Shown: positions 30,170 to 39,127, counted from the stretch's first letter. The stretch is 64,000 nt of DNA from Halorhodospira halophila (GCF_016653405.1 NZ_NHSN01000025.1:310001-374000), one strand, 5' to 3'. The notes: generated by a model from the letters alone, not told the origin. Program-made: numbers and translations.

Positions 30170-30658
30170 ATGGAAATCGTCCTTGTCGCCATCGTCGGCC
30201 GCAACGGCGTCATCGGCGCCGACGGCGACCAGCCGTGGCACTTCCGCTGTGACCTACAGCACTTCAAGGCGATCACCCGCGGCCACCCGGTGATCATGGG
30301 CCGGCGCACCTTCGCCGCCATCGGCCGCCCGCTGCCGCAGCGGACCAACATTATCCTCAGCCGCGACCCGGCCTTCGCCGCCGAAGGCGTCGAGGTGGCC
30401 GCCGACGCGGAGAGCGCCCTGGCCCGCGCCCAGGCGGCGGCCGGGGGCGAGCAGGTGATGATCCTCGGCGGCGGCGCGGTCTACCGGCTCTTCCTGCCCC
30501 GCGCCCACCGGGTGGAGCTGACCGAGGTGGATGACGCCCCGCCCGGCGACACCACCTTCCCGGCGCTGGGCGACGACTGGCGGGAGACCGCCCGGGACGA
30601 GGCCGAGGAAGACGGCTACCGCCTGACCTTCCGCACCCTGCTCCGTCGCGACGGTTGA
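30170..30658 (+). CDS. folA: Dihydrofolate reductase
   Basis: Reduces dihydrofolate to tetrahydrofolate with NADPH. The 162-residue protein has the N-terminal IVLVAIVGRNGVIGADGDQPWHF, the active-site aspartate in CDLQHFK, VIMGRRTFAAIGRPLPQRTNIILSR and the late GGGAVYRLFLPRA; length is typical of bacterial FolA. It lies on the same strand as thyA with the MNT/HEPN pair between. The following radical SAM gene starts 12 bases after its stop. Confidence 0.95.
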   Translation: MEIVLVAIVGRNGVIGADGDQPWHFRCDLQHFKAITRGHPVIMGRRTFAAIGRPLPQRTNIILSRDPAFAAEGVEVAADAESALARAQAAAGGEQVMILGGGAVYRLFLPRAHRVELTEVDDAPPGDTTFPALGDDWRETARDEAEEDGYRLTFRTLLRRDG

Positions 30659-30670
30659 CCCGGAGGCGCC

Positions 30671-31633
30671 GTGTACCAGTACCTGTTCGGCCCCGTCCCC
30701 TCCCGCCGTCTGGGCATGTCCCTGGGCGTGGATCTGGTCCCGCACAAGGTGTGCAGCTTCAACTGCGTCTACTGCGAGTGCGGCCGCACCACCCGGCTGA
30801 CCGTCGCCCGCGACACCTACGTGCCGCTGGAGGCGGTGACCGCCGAACTCGAGCACTACCTGGCCCACCACCGCCCGCCGGATTTCTTCACCTTCTCCGG
30901 CGCCGGTGAACCCACCCTCAACAGCCACCTGGGCGAGGTGCTGGCCTTCATCCGCGAACGCGCGCCGCAGGCGCGCACGGCGGTGATCACCAACACCAGC
31001 CTGATCGACGACCCGCAGGTGCGCGCCGAGCTGGCCGCCGCCGATGTCGTCATGCCGTCGCTGGATGCCGCCACCGAGCGAACCTTCCGGCGCATGGACC
31101 GCCCCTCGCCGCGGGTGCGCCTGCAGCCGCTGCTCGACGGCCTAGTGGCTTTCCGCGACCGCTTCAGCGGGGCCATCTGGCTGGAGGTGGTGATCCTCCC
31201 CGGCCACAACGACCACCCCGAGGACCTGGCCGCCCTGCGCGAGGCCCTGGTGCGCATCCGCGCCGACCGCATCCAGCTCAATACCCTCGACCGCCCCGGC
31301 ACCGAGACCGACCTACAGCCCGCCCCGCGCGAGCAGTTGGAGCGAATCGCCGCCGAATGGGGGCTGGGGAACGTCCACGTAGTCGGCGCCGCCCCGCCCC
31401 CTGCCACCGAGGCGGGCTACCGCAGCGATGGCGGCTCCAACACCGTACTCGCGACCCTGGCCCGCCGCCCCTGCACCGCCGACGACCTGGCGCACCTGCT
31501 CGGCCTCCCCACCGACGAGGTGACCGCACGCCTGGCCACCCTGGAGGCAGAGGGGCAAATCACCGCCGTGGTGCAGGAGCGCGGGGTGTTCTACCAGGCC
31601 ACGGACCGCGCCGCCCGGGGCGAGGCGGAGTGA
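30671..31633 (+). CDS. Radical SAM protein with C-terminal winged-helix-like domain (COG0731 type)
   Basis: Iron-sulfur radical SAM enzyme of 320 residues. The CxxxCxxC cluster motif is at Cys28, Cys32 and Cys35 (CSFNCVYC) and FTFSGAGEPTLN is the SAM-binding GE motif. The opening YQYLFGPVPSRRLGMSLGVD is typical of the COG0731 group, related to wybutosine-type enzymes but of unknown substrate in bacteria. About 70 C-terminal residues (VLATLARRPCTADDLAHLLGL...) look like a winged helix. The GTG start at 30671 follows folA by 12 bases, so cotranscription is likely. Confidence 0.85.
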   Translation: MYQYLFGPVPSRRLGMSLGVDLVPHKVCSFNCVYCECGRTTRLTVARDTYVPLEAVTAELEHYLAHHRPPDFFTFSGAGEPTLNSHLGEVLAFIRERAPQARTAVITNTSLIDDPQVRAELAAADVVMPSLDAATERTFRRMDRPSPRVRLQPLLDGLVAFRDRFSGAIWLEVVILPGHNDHPEDLAALREALVRIRADRIQLNTLDRPGTETDLQPAPREQLERIAAEWGLGNVHVVGAAPPPATEAGYRSDGGSNTVLATLARRPCTADDLAHLLGLPTDEVTARLATLEAEGQITAVVQERGVFYQATDRAARGEAE

Positions 31634-31942
31634 CGTCAGGGACTTGGGTGCCGCGAAGCCGCGCACGCCTTCAACCACTACTGCAAGAGGCCTGCGAAAC
31701 TTATTGAAAATATTGCGCCATTCCCCACCAGACGTATTGCGCCGATCCTCGACCATCGTGTAAAAGGTGGCGTATCCGCTGAGCCGCTTGAAAAGGCTCA
31801 ACGGAGCCCGTGACGCGGGGGCACTCAAGCATCGCCGGCACCGGCCGACAACGGTTGGTGAGGGACCGGCTCGCGGAAACGGCGGCCCCGGCTGACAGAA
31901 CGACAAAAGCAGAAGCTCAGAAAAAGACGAGGAGCACCCCCT
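31634..31942 (+). promoter_or_regulatory. 309-base gap upstream of the second porin, with TATTGCGCC direct repeats
   Basis: No gene is supported here. The gap has an AT-rich patch around 31695-31715. The nonamer TATTGCGCC occurs at 31711-31719 and 31735-31743, 24 bases apart, and could be a regulator site or promoter parts (TTGCGC-like -35 boxes). The rest is GC-rich leader, ending in GAGGAG eight bases before the porin ATG. This is the likely control region of the porin gene. Confidence 0.4.
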
Positions 31943-33061
31943 ATGAAGAAGCAACTCATCACTCTGGCGACGGCCACCGCCATGGCCGCCCCGGTGGCCG
32001 TCCTTGCCGACAGCCACGACGACGGCATGGGCTGGTTCGACCTGTACGGTCGCGTCCACCTCTCCCTTGACCATGAGGGATACGATGACGCAAACGGCGA
32101 CAGTGGCAGTCTGCAGGTGCACGACCGTCGTTCCCGACTGGGTATCCAGGGCGAGAATGAGCTGGACAACGGCGTCACTGCTTTCTATCAGTACGAGATC
32201 CAGATGAACCTCGACAGCTTCGAGGATCTGGATAACCTCCTGAATGATGGGGATGCCAAGCGAGATACCTTCGTCGGCCTACGCTCTGACGAGCTCGGCC
32301 AACTGCGTGTGGGCCGTCTCGGCATCCTCAACAGCATCGCTTACGGCCCCGGCAACTACTTCGCCACGCAGGCAGGGGACCCGGCCAATATTCTCAGCGC
32401 GGCAACCCCGCTGCCGGCTCGGTACGGGTTCGCCGATGATAACTGGGACGAGGAACAGTCAAACCCGGCCATCGAATACACCACCCCGAGCTTCGGGTCG
32501 GTGTCGGCGCGCGCCATCCTGATGCCCTCGCATGTGGACATCCCCGGGGATCAGGAGCACAACTGGATGGTGATGGTGGACTACGCGGAGGGCCCGCTCT
32601 CGCTGCAGGGCACCGTCGCCGAGTGGTACGCAGTGGACGATCCGGACGACAGCGCCATGGTGTTCGTGGCCCAGGGCAACTACGACCTGGGCGGCGTGAA
32701 TGTCGGCGGCGGCGCGCTGACGGTCAGCAGCGACGACGATGACGCCGACAACAGCGCCGTCTGGTTGGGCGGCAACATGCCGGTCACCGAACGCGGCACT
32801 GCCAAGGCCCAGCTCTCGTACCTGAGCGGGGATCGCAGCGACTCCGACGCGAGCATCTTCGCGGTAGGCTACGACTTCGCGCTGGCTGAGCGCACCACGC
32901 TCTACGCCAACGCTGTCTTTATCGACAATGACGATGAACAAGCCATTGTGCCGCACGGCTACGCTTCTACGGCACCGAGCACTGCCATCGAAGACGAGCC
33001 GAGCATCGAGCCCGGCGATAGTGGCACGGTGGTGTCCGGAGGCGTGATTTACAACTTCTAA
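31943..33061 (+). CDS. Gram-negative porin
   Basis: Outer-membrane porin of 372 residues: a textbook signal peptide (MKKQLITLATATAMAAPVAVLA), then FDLYGRVHLSLDHEG, SRLGIQGENELDNGVTAFYQYE, a constriction-type loop region, and a C-terminal strand GGVIYNF ending in Phe. It is very acidic (many Asp and Glu in loops), as expected for a protein exposed to high salt. It has its own upstream control region and a strong terminator after it, so it is probably monocistronic. It differs from the porin at 19192-20319 in length of loops and in sequence outside the shared strand motifs. Confidence 0.92.
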   Translation: MKKQLITLATATAMAAPVAVLADSHDDGMGWFDLYGRVHLSLDHEGYDDANGDSGSLQVHDRRSRLGIQGENELDNGVTAFYQYEIQMNLDSFEDLDNLLNDGDAKRDTFVGLRSDELGQLRVGRLGILNSIAYGPGNYFATQAGDPANILSAATPLPARYGFADDNWDEEQSNPAIEYTTPSFGSVSARAILMPSHVDIPGDQEHNWMVMVDYAEGPLSLQGTVAEWYAVDDPDDSAMVFVAQGNYDLGGVNVGGGALTVSSDDDDADNSAVWLGGNMPVTERGTAKAQLSYLSGDRSDSDASIFAVGYDFALAERTTLYANAVFIDNDDEQAIVPHGYASTAPSTAIEDEPSIEPGDSGTVVSGGVIYNF

Positions 33062-33120
33062 AGCGGTCCTCACCCGCACAACAAGAAGCCCCGGGTGCAA
33101 CCGGGGCCTTGTCTGACTCC

Positions 33121-33146
33121 AGGGCGCCCTCGGGCGCCCTTTTTTT
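33121..33146 (+). terminator. Rho-independent terminator of the porin gene
   Basis: AGGGCGCC (33121-33128) pairs perfectly with GGCGCCCT (33133-33140) around a CTCG loop, followed directly by a run of seven T (33140-33146). A second GC hairpin lies just upstream (33089-33107, GCCCCGG/CCGGGGC). It serves the plus-strand porin and separates it from the convergent lipoprotein cluster. Confidence 0.9.
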
Positions 33147-33163
33147 GTCTCGAGATCGGGCTG

Positions 33164-35173
33164 CTAATCGAAGTGGGTGCCGGGGCGCGCCTCGACCTCG
33201 GCGGGCAGGCGGTAGCCGCGCTCCATGGCCGTGCCGCCGAGACCGACGAGCAGCAGCGGCCGCAGGCCCTCGCCGCCGGCGGCGATGCGCGCGCTCACCA
33301 GCCACGGTCCCCACTGCCCGCCCAGCTCGAGGAAGGGGTAGCGATTGGAGCTGCGCCCGCCGGGCATGGGGACCGCGCTCTCGTCATCGTCCCAACGGCT
33401 GCGCTCCCACGCCTGGTTGGCGGTGAGCCAGCCCACGCCCCTCTCGCCCAGGGGCCGCCACAACCCGGCGCCGATGGTCAGCTGCACGGTGTCCAGATCG
33501 ACGTCATCGCGCTGGCCGGCGGCGCTCTCCACCCGGTAGCTCACACTGCGCAGACCGAGACTGCCGCTGGCGGTAACCGGCAGGCGATCGGCGAAGTACT
33601 GCCCCTGAACGCCGAAGTGGACGTTGAGTTCGCCGTCGCGCTCCACCCGGGTAAGCCCATCGAAGCCGTCCGGGCGGTCGCTGTAATCGACCCCGCCGTC
33701 GCTGCCCGGCAGGCGGTAGCTGTCGTAGGGCTCGCCGCCAAGGCTGCCCACGCTCACGCCCCAGCGCCAGCCGTAGTGGTAGGGGCGGCGGTAGCGCGGC
33801 TCCTTGTAACGGCGCTCGATGCGCTGGTCCGGGCGCAGCACCAGCTCATCGACGATGTCCTGGTAGTCGGGATCGTCCCGGGTGATGCGCACGGTGTAGC
33901 CCCCGGCCTCGGCGGGGCGGCGGATGGCGCCGGGCTCCTGGTGCTCGTGGCTGTCCAGGCGGATAACGCTGTGCCGGCCGGCGGCACGCAGGTCCAGATG
34001 GCCGTACTGGCGCTCGGTCAGGCGGGCCGAGAAGTAGGCCGCCGGGCTGCGCTCGCCGACTTCCACCGTGGCCGTCTCGCCGCGGTACTCCGCGGTGTCC
34101 AGCACGCGGATGCGGTAGCTGCGCCCCGGGCGCACCGGGACCCGCGCCGGCGTGACGTAATCGCGGCCGTCGACACGTACCACCGCGCCACTAGGCCGGG
34201 TGTGGAGGTAGAGGGTAGCGGGATCCTGTGCCGCTACCCCCTCGGGGCGCGGGTTGACCAGGCAGCAGAGATGCGGCGCCCGGCTGACCGGCTGCGCCGG
34301 ATCGCCCAGGACCTCCACCCGCAGCTGCCCGGAGAGCCCGCGCAGGCTGCGCGCCGCCGTCCAGCCGTCGTCATCGGTGAGCAGGGTCATGCCGCCAATG
34401 CGCAGCTTGAGGTTGGGCTGTGGGCGCAGGGAGTGGCGGTCCACGGCCACGAAGCGGACCTCGCCGTCGGTCACCACCGGGATCACCTGCAGTTGCGCGG
34501 CGGCCTCCCGGGCGGTCTCCTCGAAGTAGGCGGCGAAGGTGGTCTCGCCCAGGCGGGGGCTGTAGAGTCGCTCATCGCCCACGCCGGTGCGCACCACCGT
34601 CTGGTGGCCCCGCGCCGCGCGGGCGAAGCGCTGCCCGGGGCGGTCCTCGGGCACCGCCTCGGTGAGCTCGAACTGCGCCATGGCCGGGGCGTTGCGCCGG
34701 GCCTGGGCGCGCAGCCGATCCATGCGCGCATCGGGCAGGCGAACCCGAACGTACCACCCTTCGGCCACCCGCTGCTCGGCCACTACGCTTGCACCCTCCA
34801 GGGCGACGTGGCTCACCGAGGCCACGGTGGCGGTAAGTTCCAGCTCGGTGTCCCGCTCCACCTCGTCCCCGGCGACCTCACCCCGGCGTTGCAGGCTGCG
34901 GAAGACCTCGCGCTGCTCGCCGCGCACGGCGGTGACCACCTCGCCGGCGATCTCGTAGAGGGCCGACTGGCGTGCCTCCTCGGGGGTCTCGCCGGTGCCG
35001 TGCCCGTAGGTGTAACCCGGCTCCGCCGCCGCCCGCCCCTGCTCGCGCAACTCCGCAGCATCGGGGTGGCGATCGCCGAGCCAGGCACACCCGCCGCCGA
35101 GCACCATCCCGCCAACCAGCAGCAGGACGGCGGCGAAACGTGGCAGGCGGCCCGGCACGGGAGCCCCCGTCAC
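33164..35173 (-). CDS. Large lipoprotein with LPP20-like, PEGA-like and beta-rich C-terminal regions
   Basis: Not a recognised named gene. The 669-residue product has a lipoprotein signal (hydrophobic core LLLVGGMVLGGG, lipobox cysteine about residue 29). An N-terminal part (about 50-220; GETPEEARQSALYEIAGEVVTAV) resembles LPP20/FlgO-type stress lipoproteins; a middle segment (about 320-390; LYLHTRPSGAVVRVDGRDYVTPARVPVRPG) is PEGA-like; the last 220 residues alternate in beta-strand fashion with aromatic girdles, like an outer-membrane barrel. It is the last of three linked lipoprotein genes and overlaps the small lipoprotein gene by four bases. Function unknown; outer-membrane location is inferred. 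Confidence 0.7.
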   Translation of the reverse strand: MTGAPVPGRLPRFAAVLLLVGGMVLGGGCAWLGDRHPDAAELREQGRAAAEPGYTYGHGTGETPEEARQSALYEIAGEVVTAVRGEQREVFRSLQRRGEVAGDEVERDTELELTATVASVSHVALEGASVVAEQRVAEGWYVRVRLPDARMDRLRAQARRNAPAMAQFELTEAVPEDRPGQRFARAARGHQTVVRTGVGDERLYSPRLGETTFAAYFEETAREAAAQLQVIPVVTDGEVRFVAVDRHSLRPQPNLKLRIGGMTLLTDDDGWTAARSLRGLSGQLRVEVLGDPAQPVSRAPHLCCLVNPRPEGVAAQDPATLYLHTRPSGAVVRVDGRDYVTPARVPVRPGRSYRIRVLDTAEYRGETATVEVGERSPAAYFSARLTERQYGHLDLRAAGRHSVIRLDSHEHQEPGAIRRPAEAGGYTVRITRDDPDYQDIVDELVLRPDQRIERRYKEPRYRRPYHYGWRWGVSVGSLGGEPYDSYRLPGSDGGVDYSDRPDGFDGLTRVERDGELNVHFGVQGQYFADRLPVTASGSLGLRSVSYRVESAAGQRDDVDLDTVQLTIGAGLWRPLGERGVGWLTANQAWERSRWDDDESAVPMPGGRSSNRYPFLELGGQWGPWLVSARIAAGGEGLRPLLLVGLGGTAMERGYRLPAEVEARPGTHFD

Positions 35174-35373
35174 CGCTGCTGCATGCGGTCGCGATGCTCG
35201 TCCCGGGCCCGTTCCAGATCCTGCTCGGCCTGCTCCCGCTCCTCGCGGGTCTCGGCCTCCTCCAGGGCGCGCTCGGCGGCCCGCTCGCTGGCGCTGCGCT
35301 CAACCCGCTCGGCACAGCCGCCGAGCAGCAGCGCGCCGAGCAGCGGGATCAACAACGTCCGGCCACGGCGCAT
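35170..35373 (-). CDS. Small Glu/Arg-rich lipoprotein
   Basis: A 67-residue predicted lipoprotein: signal MRRGRTLLIPLLGALLLGGC with lipobox LLGGC (Cys20), followed by an almost purely charged helical or coiled-coil segment (SERAAERALEEAETREEREQ...). It resembles Lpp-sized envelope proteins only in size and helical character. ATG 35373 is eight bases after the upstream lipoprotein gene stops, and its stop overlaps the start of the 669-residue lipoprotein gene (ATGA). Function unknown. Confidence 0.7.
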   Translation of the reverse strand: MRRGRTLLIPLLGALLLGGCAERVERSASERAAERALEEAETREEREQAEQDLERARDEHRDRMQQR

Positions 35374-35381
35374 GGTGCCCC

Positions 35382-35972
35382 CTACTGGTTGACCCGCTCG
35401 CGCAGCCGGTCCAGGTGGTTCTCGGCGGCGCCGCGCAGATCCGAACGCAGCCCATCGTCGTCCTCGGCTCCGATGGCGCGGAAGTAGGCGTCGAAGTCCT
35501 GCTCCAGATCGTACTGCGACATCACCACCCAGCGGCCGTCCTCGGTGACGTCGGTGCGTTTGACCTGCACGCCGACCAGGGTCTGGTCGATCCACTGCTC
35601 GGTGCTCTGCTGCAGCTGCTGCCGGGTGCGCGCGCCCTCCTCGTCACGGCCCAGGTCCTGACGGTCGAAGTATTCGCTGTTGAGCGCCTGGATGGTCTGG
35701 GTCAGCTGCTCGGCGATCTCGGCGGCGGCGTTGGTGCGCGCCTGGCGGCGCATCTGATCCGGATAGTCCGGCTCGGCCTGGGAGACGCCGAAGCCGTAGA
35801 CCACCATGGACTCCTCCGGCGTCTCGCGCTGCACGTACCAGCCGGGCAGCCCCAGGCGCTCCTCGGCCTCGGGCTCGGTCTCGGGCGGCTCGTCGGGGGT
35901 GGTGCCGCAACCGATCAGGGTCGCGGCCAAGGCGCTGGCCGCCAGCAGGGCGGGGAAACGGTTCAGGGGCAT
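35382..35972 (-). CDS. LPP20-family lipoprotein
   Basis: A 196-residue predicted lipoprotein: signal with lipobox LIGC (about Cys22), an acidic linker, then GLPGWYVQRETPEESMVVYGFGVSQ...QMRRQARTNAAAEIAEQLTQTIQALNSEY, the pattern of LPP20/LPP20-like proteins (GxG, then an alpha helix with AR...A...I...). It is the first of three lipoprotein genes read in one direction (35972 to 33164) with gaps or overlaps below ten bases, so an operon is likely. The role of this family outside Helicobacter and flagellar FlgO/FlgP contexts is unclear. Confidence 0.75.
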   Translation of the reverse strand: MPLNRFPALLAASALAATLIGCGTTPDEPPETEPEAEERLGLPGWYVQRETPEESMVVYGFGVSQAEPDYPDQMRRQARTNAAAEIAEQLTQTIQALNSEYFDRQDLGRDEEGARTRQQLQQSTEQWIDQTLVGVQVKRTDVTEDGRWVVMSQYDLEQDFDAYFRAIGAEDDDGLRSDLRGAAENHLDRLRERVNQ

Positions 35973-36062
35973 GGATCCTCCGGGGTGAAAGCCGCTTCGT
36001 GGATGGTCTCCACCAGCCCCTACTATAGCCCAATCACCCCTGCTGCGCGCCGGGTATCCGGG

Positions 36063-36764
36063 CTAGAAGATGCGGCCGAAGACCATGTGCACGCCGGCGC
36101 TGCCGCCGGTGTCCGCGTGCAGGCCGACGTAGCCGGTGCGATCGACCATCAGATCGAGCTGGGTGTAGGCGCCGGTGAGCCGGTCCTGCTCGAAGCCCTC
36201 GCGTACACCATTCACGTACTGATCGCCATCGATGGCACTGAGGTAGCCGCCCACGCTCCAGCGCACCGGGCCGACGCGCACCACCGGCCCGAGCCGCGCC
36301 TGCAGCTCGGTCCACTCGCGCTCGACCTCGCGGCCGTTGCTGCTGCCGTCGACGTCGTGCCAGGTGTAGCGGACCTCGCCGAGCAGGCTCACCGGCTCGC
36401 GGTGGAACAGGTGCGAGCGCACGCCGGCGCCGATGTAGTAACCGCTGAGCCGGGTGGTGTCGGCCACCTGGCTGTCGGGGGCGGGGCCGGGGTCGTCCAC
36501 CCGGGAGCGCATCCAGCCGCCGAACAGGCCGGGCTGGATCTGCGGGTTGCCGACCTCGAAGAGCTGGAAGCCGACGCGGCTGGTGCGGTGCTCGACGGTG
36601 CGATTGCCGTAGTCGAGGTCGGTCTGGGCGTGGGCACCGCTGATGCGCAGATCCACGTCGTATCCGCGCTCACCCTGGTAGCCGTGCGCCGACGCCGGGC
36701 CGGCCACCGCCATCACCACGGCGGCGATCAGCGGGGCACGGACGCGGCGGCGCGGCAGGGTCAT
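36063..36764 (-). CDS. Small outer-membrane beta-barrel protein downstream of rho
   Basis: Unrecognised 233-residue protein with an N-terminal signal (about 1-26, ending GPASA) and alternating beta-strand sequence with aromatic girdles, ending VHMVFGRIF (C-terminal Phe). It is probably an outer-membrane barrel of about eight to ten strands. Its ATG overlaps the rho stop (ATGA at 36761-36764), so translation is coupled to rho, an unusual partnership. The lipoprotein cluster follows 90 bases later on the same strand. Confidence 0.7.
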   Translation of the reverse strand: MTLPRRRVRAPLIAAVVMAVAGPASAHGYQGERGYDVDLRISGAHAQTDLDYGNRTVEHRTSRVGFQLFEVGNPQIQPGLFGGWMRSRVDDPGPAPDSQVADTTRLSGYYIGAGVRSHLFHREPVSLLGEVRYTWHDVDGSSNGREVEREWTELQARLGPVVRVGPVRWSVGGYLSAIDGDQYVNGVREGFEQDRLTGAYTQLDLMVDRTGYVGLHADTGGSAGVHMVFGRIF

Positions 36765-38023
36765 GTGCGCTTCATGGCCTCGAAGAACTCGGTGTTGGTC
36801 TTGGTGTCCTTGAGCTTGTCGAGGAGGAACTCGATGGCGGCGACTTCGTCCATGTTGTTCAAGAGCTTGCGCAGGATCCAGGTCTTCTGCAGCTCCTCCG
36901 GCGTCATCAGCAGTTCCTCGCGGCGGGTCCCGGAGCGGTTGAGGTGGATGGCCGGGTAGATGCGCTTCTCGGCGATCTTCCGGTCCATGTGCAGCTCCAT
37001 GTTGCCGGTGCCCTTGAACTCCTCGTAGATCACCTCGTCCATGCGCGAGCCGGTCTCCACCAGCGCGGTGGCGAGGATGGTCAGGCTGCCGCCCTCCTCG
37101 ACATTGCGCGCCGCGCCGAAGAAGCGCTTGGGCCGGTGCAGGGCGTTGGCGTCGACACCGCCGGTTAGCACCTTGCCGGAGGACGGCACTACCGTATTAT
37201 AGGCGCGCGCCAGGCGGGTGACGGAGTCGAGCAGGATGACCACGTCCTTCTTATGCTCGACCAGGCGCTTGGCCTTCTCGATGACCATCTCGGCGACCTG
37301 GACGTGGCGCGAGGCCGGCTCGTCGAAGGTGGAGGAGACGGTCTCGGCGCTGAGCACCGAGCGGGCGAACTCGGTGACCTCCTCGGGCCGCTCGTCGATG
37401 AGCAGGACGATGAGGTAGCACTCGGGGTAGTTGTAGGTGATGCTCTGGGCGACGTTCTGGAGCATCATCGTCTTGCCGGCCTTCGGCGGCGAGACGATCA
37501 GGCCACGCTGGCCCTTGCCGATGGGGGCGACCAGATCGATGACGCGGGCGGTGAGGTCCTCGGTGGAGCCGTTGCCCCGCTCCATGCGCATGCGGTCGCG
37601 GGTAAAGAGCGGCGTCAGGTTCTCGAAGAGGACCTTGTTCTTGGCCGCCTCCGGCGGCTCGAAGTTGATCTGGTCAACCTTGAGCAGCGCGAAGTAGCGC
37701 TCGCCATCCTTGGGCGGGCGGATCTTGCCGGTGATGGTGTCCCCGGTACGCAGCGCAAAGCGCCGGATCTGGCTGGGCGAGACGTAGATATCGTCGGGCC
37801 CGGCCATGTACGAGGCATCGGCGGAGCGCAGGAAGCCGAAGCCGTCCTGGAGGATCTCGAGGACGCCGTCGCCGTAGATGGAGTCGCCGTTCTTGGCGTG
37901 GGCCTTGAGGATGGCAAAGATGATGTCCTGCTTCCGGGAGCGGGCAGTGCCCTCAATGCCCATGGACTGGGCGATCTCCAGGAGTTCGGTGGCTGGCTTT
38001 CTCTTGAGCTCGGTGAGATTCAT
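36761..38023 (-). CDS. rho: Transcription termination factor Rho
   Basis: Hexameric RNA-dependent ATPase/helicase that ends transcription. The 420-residue protein matches E. coli Rho in size: N-terminal [21 protein letters not shown]-binding cold-shock-like domain with GFGFLRS, Walker [11 protein letters not shown], Walker [17 protein letters not shown], the Q/R loops ([20 protein letters not shown]) and the C-terminal [21 protein letters not shown] 38023 gives the standard start; an extension to 38050 is not needed. It follows trxA by 106 bases, the conserved trxA-rho order. Confidence 0.98.
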   Translation of the reverse strand: MNLTELKRKPATELLEIAQSMGIEGTARSRKQDIIFAILKAHAKNGDSIYGDGVLEILQDGFGFLRSADASYMAGPDDIYVSPSQIRRFALRTGDTITGKIRPPKDGERYFALLKVDQINFEPPEAAKNKVLFENLTPLFTRDRMRMERGNGSTEDLTARVIDLVAPIGKGQRGLIVSPPKAGKTMMLQNVAQSITYNYPECYLIVLLIDERPEEVTEFARSVLSAETVSSTFDEPASRHVQVAEMVIEKAKRLVEHKKDVVILLDSVTRLARAYNTVVPSSGKVLTGGVDANALHRPKRFFGAARNVEEGGSLTILATALVETGSRMDEVIYEEFKGTGNMELHMDRKIAEKRIYPAIHLNRSGTRREELLMTPEELQKTWILRKLLNNMDEVAAIEFLLDKLKDTKTNTEFFEAMKRT

Positions 38024-38129
38024 GGTTCGCTTCGGCGTGGGGAGGGTCACGGGGGCGCCGTCCCGCCGGAGGTCCGCAGGGGCGCGGTAGCGCGGGACTG
38101 CATCCGGGGGCGGCGCCGCGGCGGTTTCG

Positions 38130-38456
38130 CTACAGGTTGCTGTCGATGAACGCGGTCAGCTGGGACTTGGACAGCGCGCCGACCTTGGTGGCCTCGACGT
38201 TCCCGCCCTTGAACAGCATCAGCGTGGGGATCCCGCGGATGCCGTACTTCGGCGGCGTTTCCGGGTTCTCGTCGATGTTCAGCTTGACCACCTTGAGGCG
38301 GTCGCCGTAATCGGCAGCGATCTCTTCGAGAATGGGGCCGATCATCTTGCACGGGCCACACCACTCGGCCCAGTAATCCACCAGCACCGGCACGCTGGCT
38401 TGAAGCACTTCCTGCTCGAAATTCTGGTCGGTGGCGTGCACGATTGCGTCGCTCAC
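38130..38456 (-). CDS. trxA: Thioredoxin 1
   Basis: Cytosolic disulfide reductase of 108 residues with the active site WCGPCK near residues 31-36, the cis-proline region [14 protein letters not shown], and normal length. GTG at 38456 ([13 protein letters not shown]) with GGAGG about ten bases upstream is chosen; the frame continues upstream but is not thioredoxin-like. It lies before rho on the same strand, as in E. coli. Confidence 0.96.
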   Translation of the reverse strand: MSDAIVHATDQNFEQEVLQASVPVLVDYWAEWCGPCKMIGPILEEIAADYGDRLKVVKLNIDENPETPPKYGIRGIPTLMLFKGGNVEATKVGALSKSQLTAFIDSNL

Positions 38457-38658
38457 GGTAGAAGACCTCCAGGTTCGATTGCGTCGATATGGGCGGAGCC
38501 GCTGCGCGGGGCTCGGAAAATTGGAAACCGCTCGCTGATTGGAACCGAGGATCCCGACAAGGGGGCCGAATGCGGGATTGGGCGCTGCGCTGCCAAAAGA
38601 GCCGGCGCGCGACGCGCGGTTGTAGTAGGACGGAAAATAGCGGCCCTCGGCCAGCGTG

Positions 38659-39042
38659 TCAACTGCGCTGGCAGGCGCCGAGCGCTTCGCAGCAGCGCAG
38701 ACCACGCTCTGCCACCTGTTTGAGGTCGCGCAGGGCGTCGTGGGCGGCGAGGATCCGCTCCTGGGTCTGCTCGCCGGCGCCTTCGTCGGCGATGGCTGCG
38801 GCGCGTGCCGAATCCGCCGCCTGCTCGAGTTCGATCACCCGGGCGCGGAAACAGCACAAGCGCTGACACTCGACGCAGTTGAGTGTCGCCTCACTCTTGC
38901 GCAGCAGCTCCTCGAACACCGCCCGCAGCACCGGCGAGGCGCCCGGGTCGCTGCAGACCGCCGCCACCGCCTCGGCGACGCAGTGGCTGATACGGGTCAG
39001 CTGCGCTTCCACCTCTTCCAGGGGGGCCATGGACTCGGCCAA
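38659..39042 (-). CDS. Cysteine-rich protein of unknown function
   Basis: Not recognised. The 127-residue, helical, soluble protein has no signal peptide and about nine cysteines: single ones near residues 21 and 30, a cluster CVECQRLCC (about 56-64) and a C-terminal CCEALGAC. The spacing suggests metal or Fe-S binding, or redox activity; this is inference. The TTG at 39042 is favoured because GGAGG lies nine bases upstream; ATG 39030 is the alternative. A candidate promoter lies just upstream (39077-39105). It is read toward trxA, 202 bases away. Confidence 0.65.
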   Translation of the reverse strand: MAESMAPLEEVEAQLTRISHCVAEAVAAVCSDPGASPVLRAVFEELLRKSEATLNCVECQRLCCFRARVIELEQAADSARAAAIADEGAGEQTQERILAAHDALRDLKQVAERGLRCCEALGACQRS

Positions 39043-39076
39043 TTCCGGTTACCTCCGCTACGGGACAGGCTATGAT

Positions 39077-39105
39077 CCTATAATGATGCGGGTGAGACTC
39101 CACAA
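39077..39105 (-). promoter_or_regulatory. Candidate promoter of the Cys-rich gene
   Basis: On the minus strand TTGTGG (39105-39100) and TATAGG (39082-39077) are 17 bases apart in the AT-rich part of the gap between cysQ and the Cys-rich gene. The -35 box is only partly conserved. The predicted start of transcription is about 28 bases before the TTG start codon. Confidence 0.35.
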
Positions 39106-39127
39106 TCACAAGTACCCCGCTGGCGGC

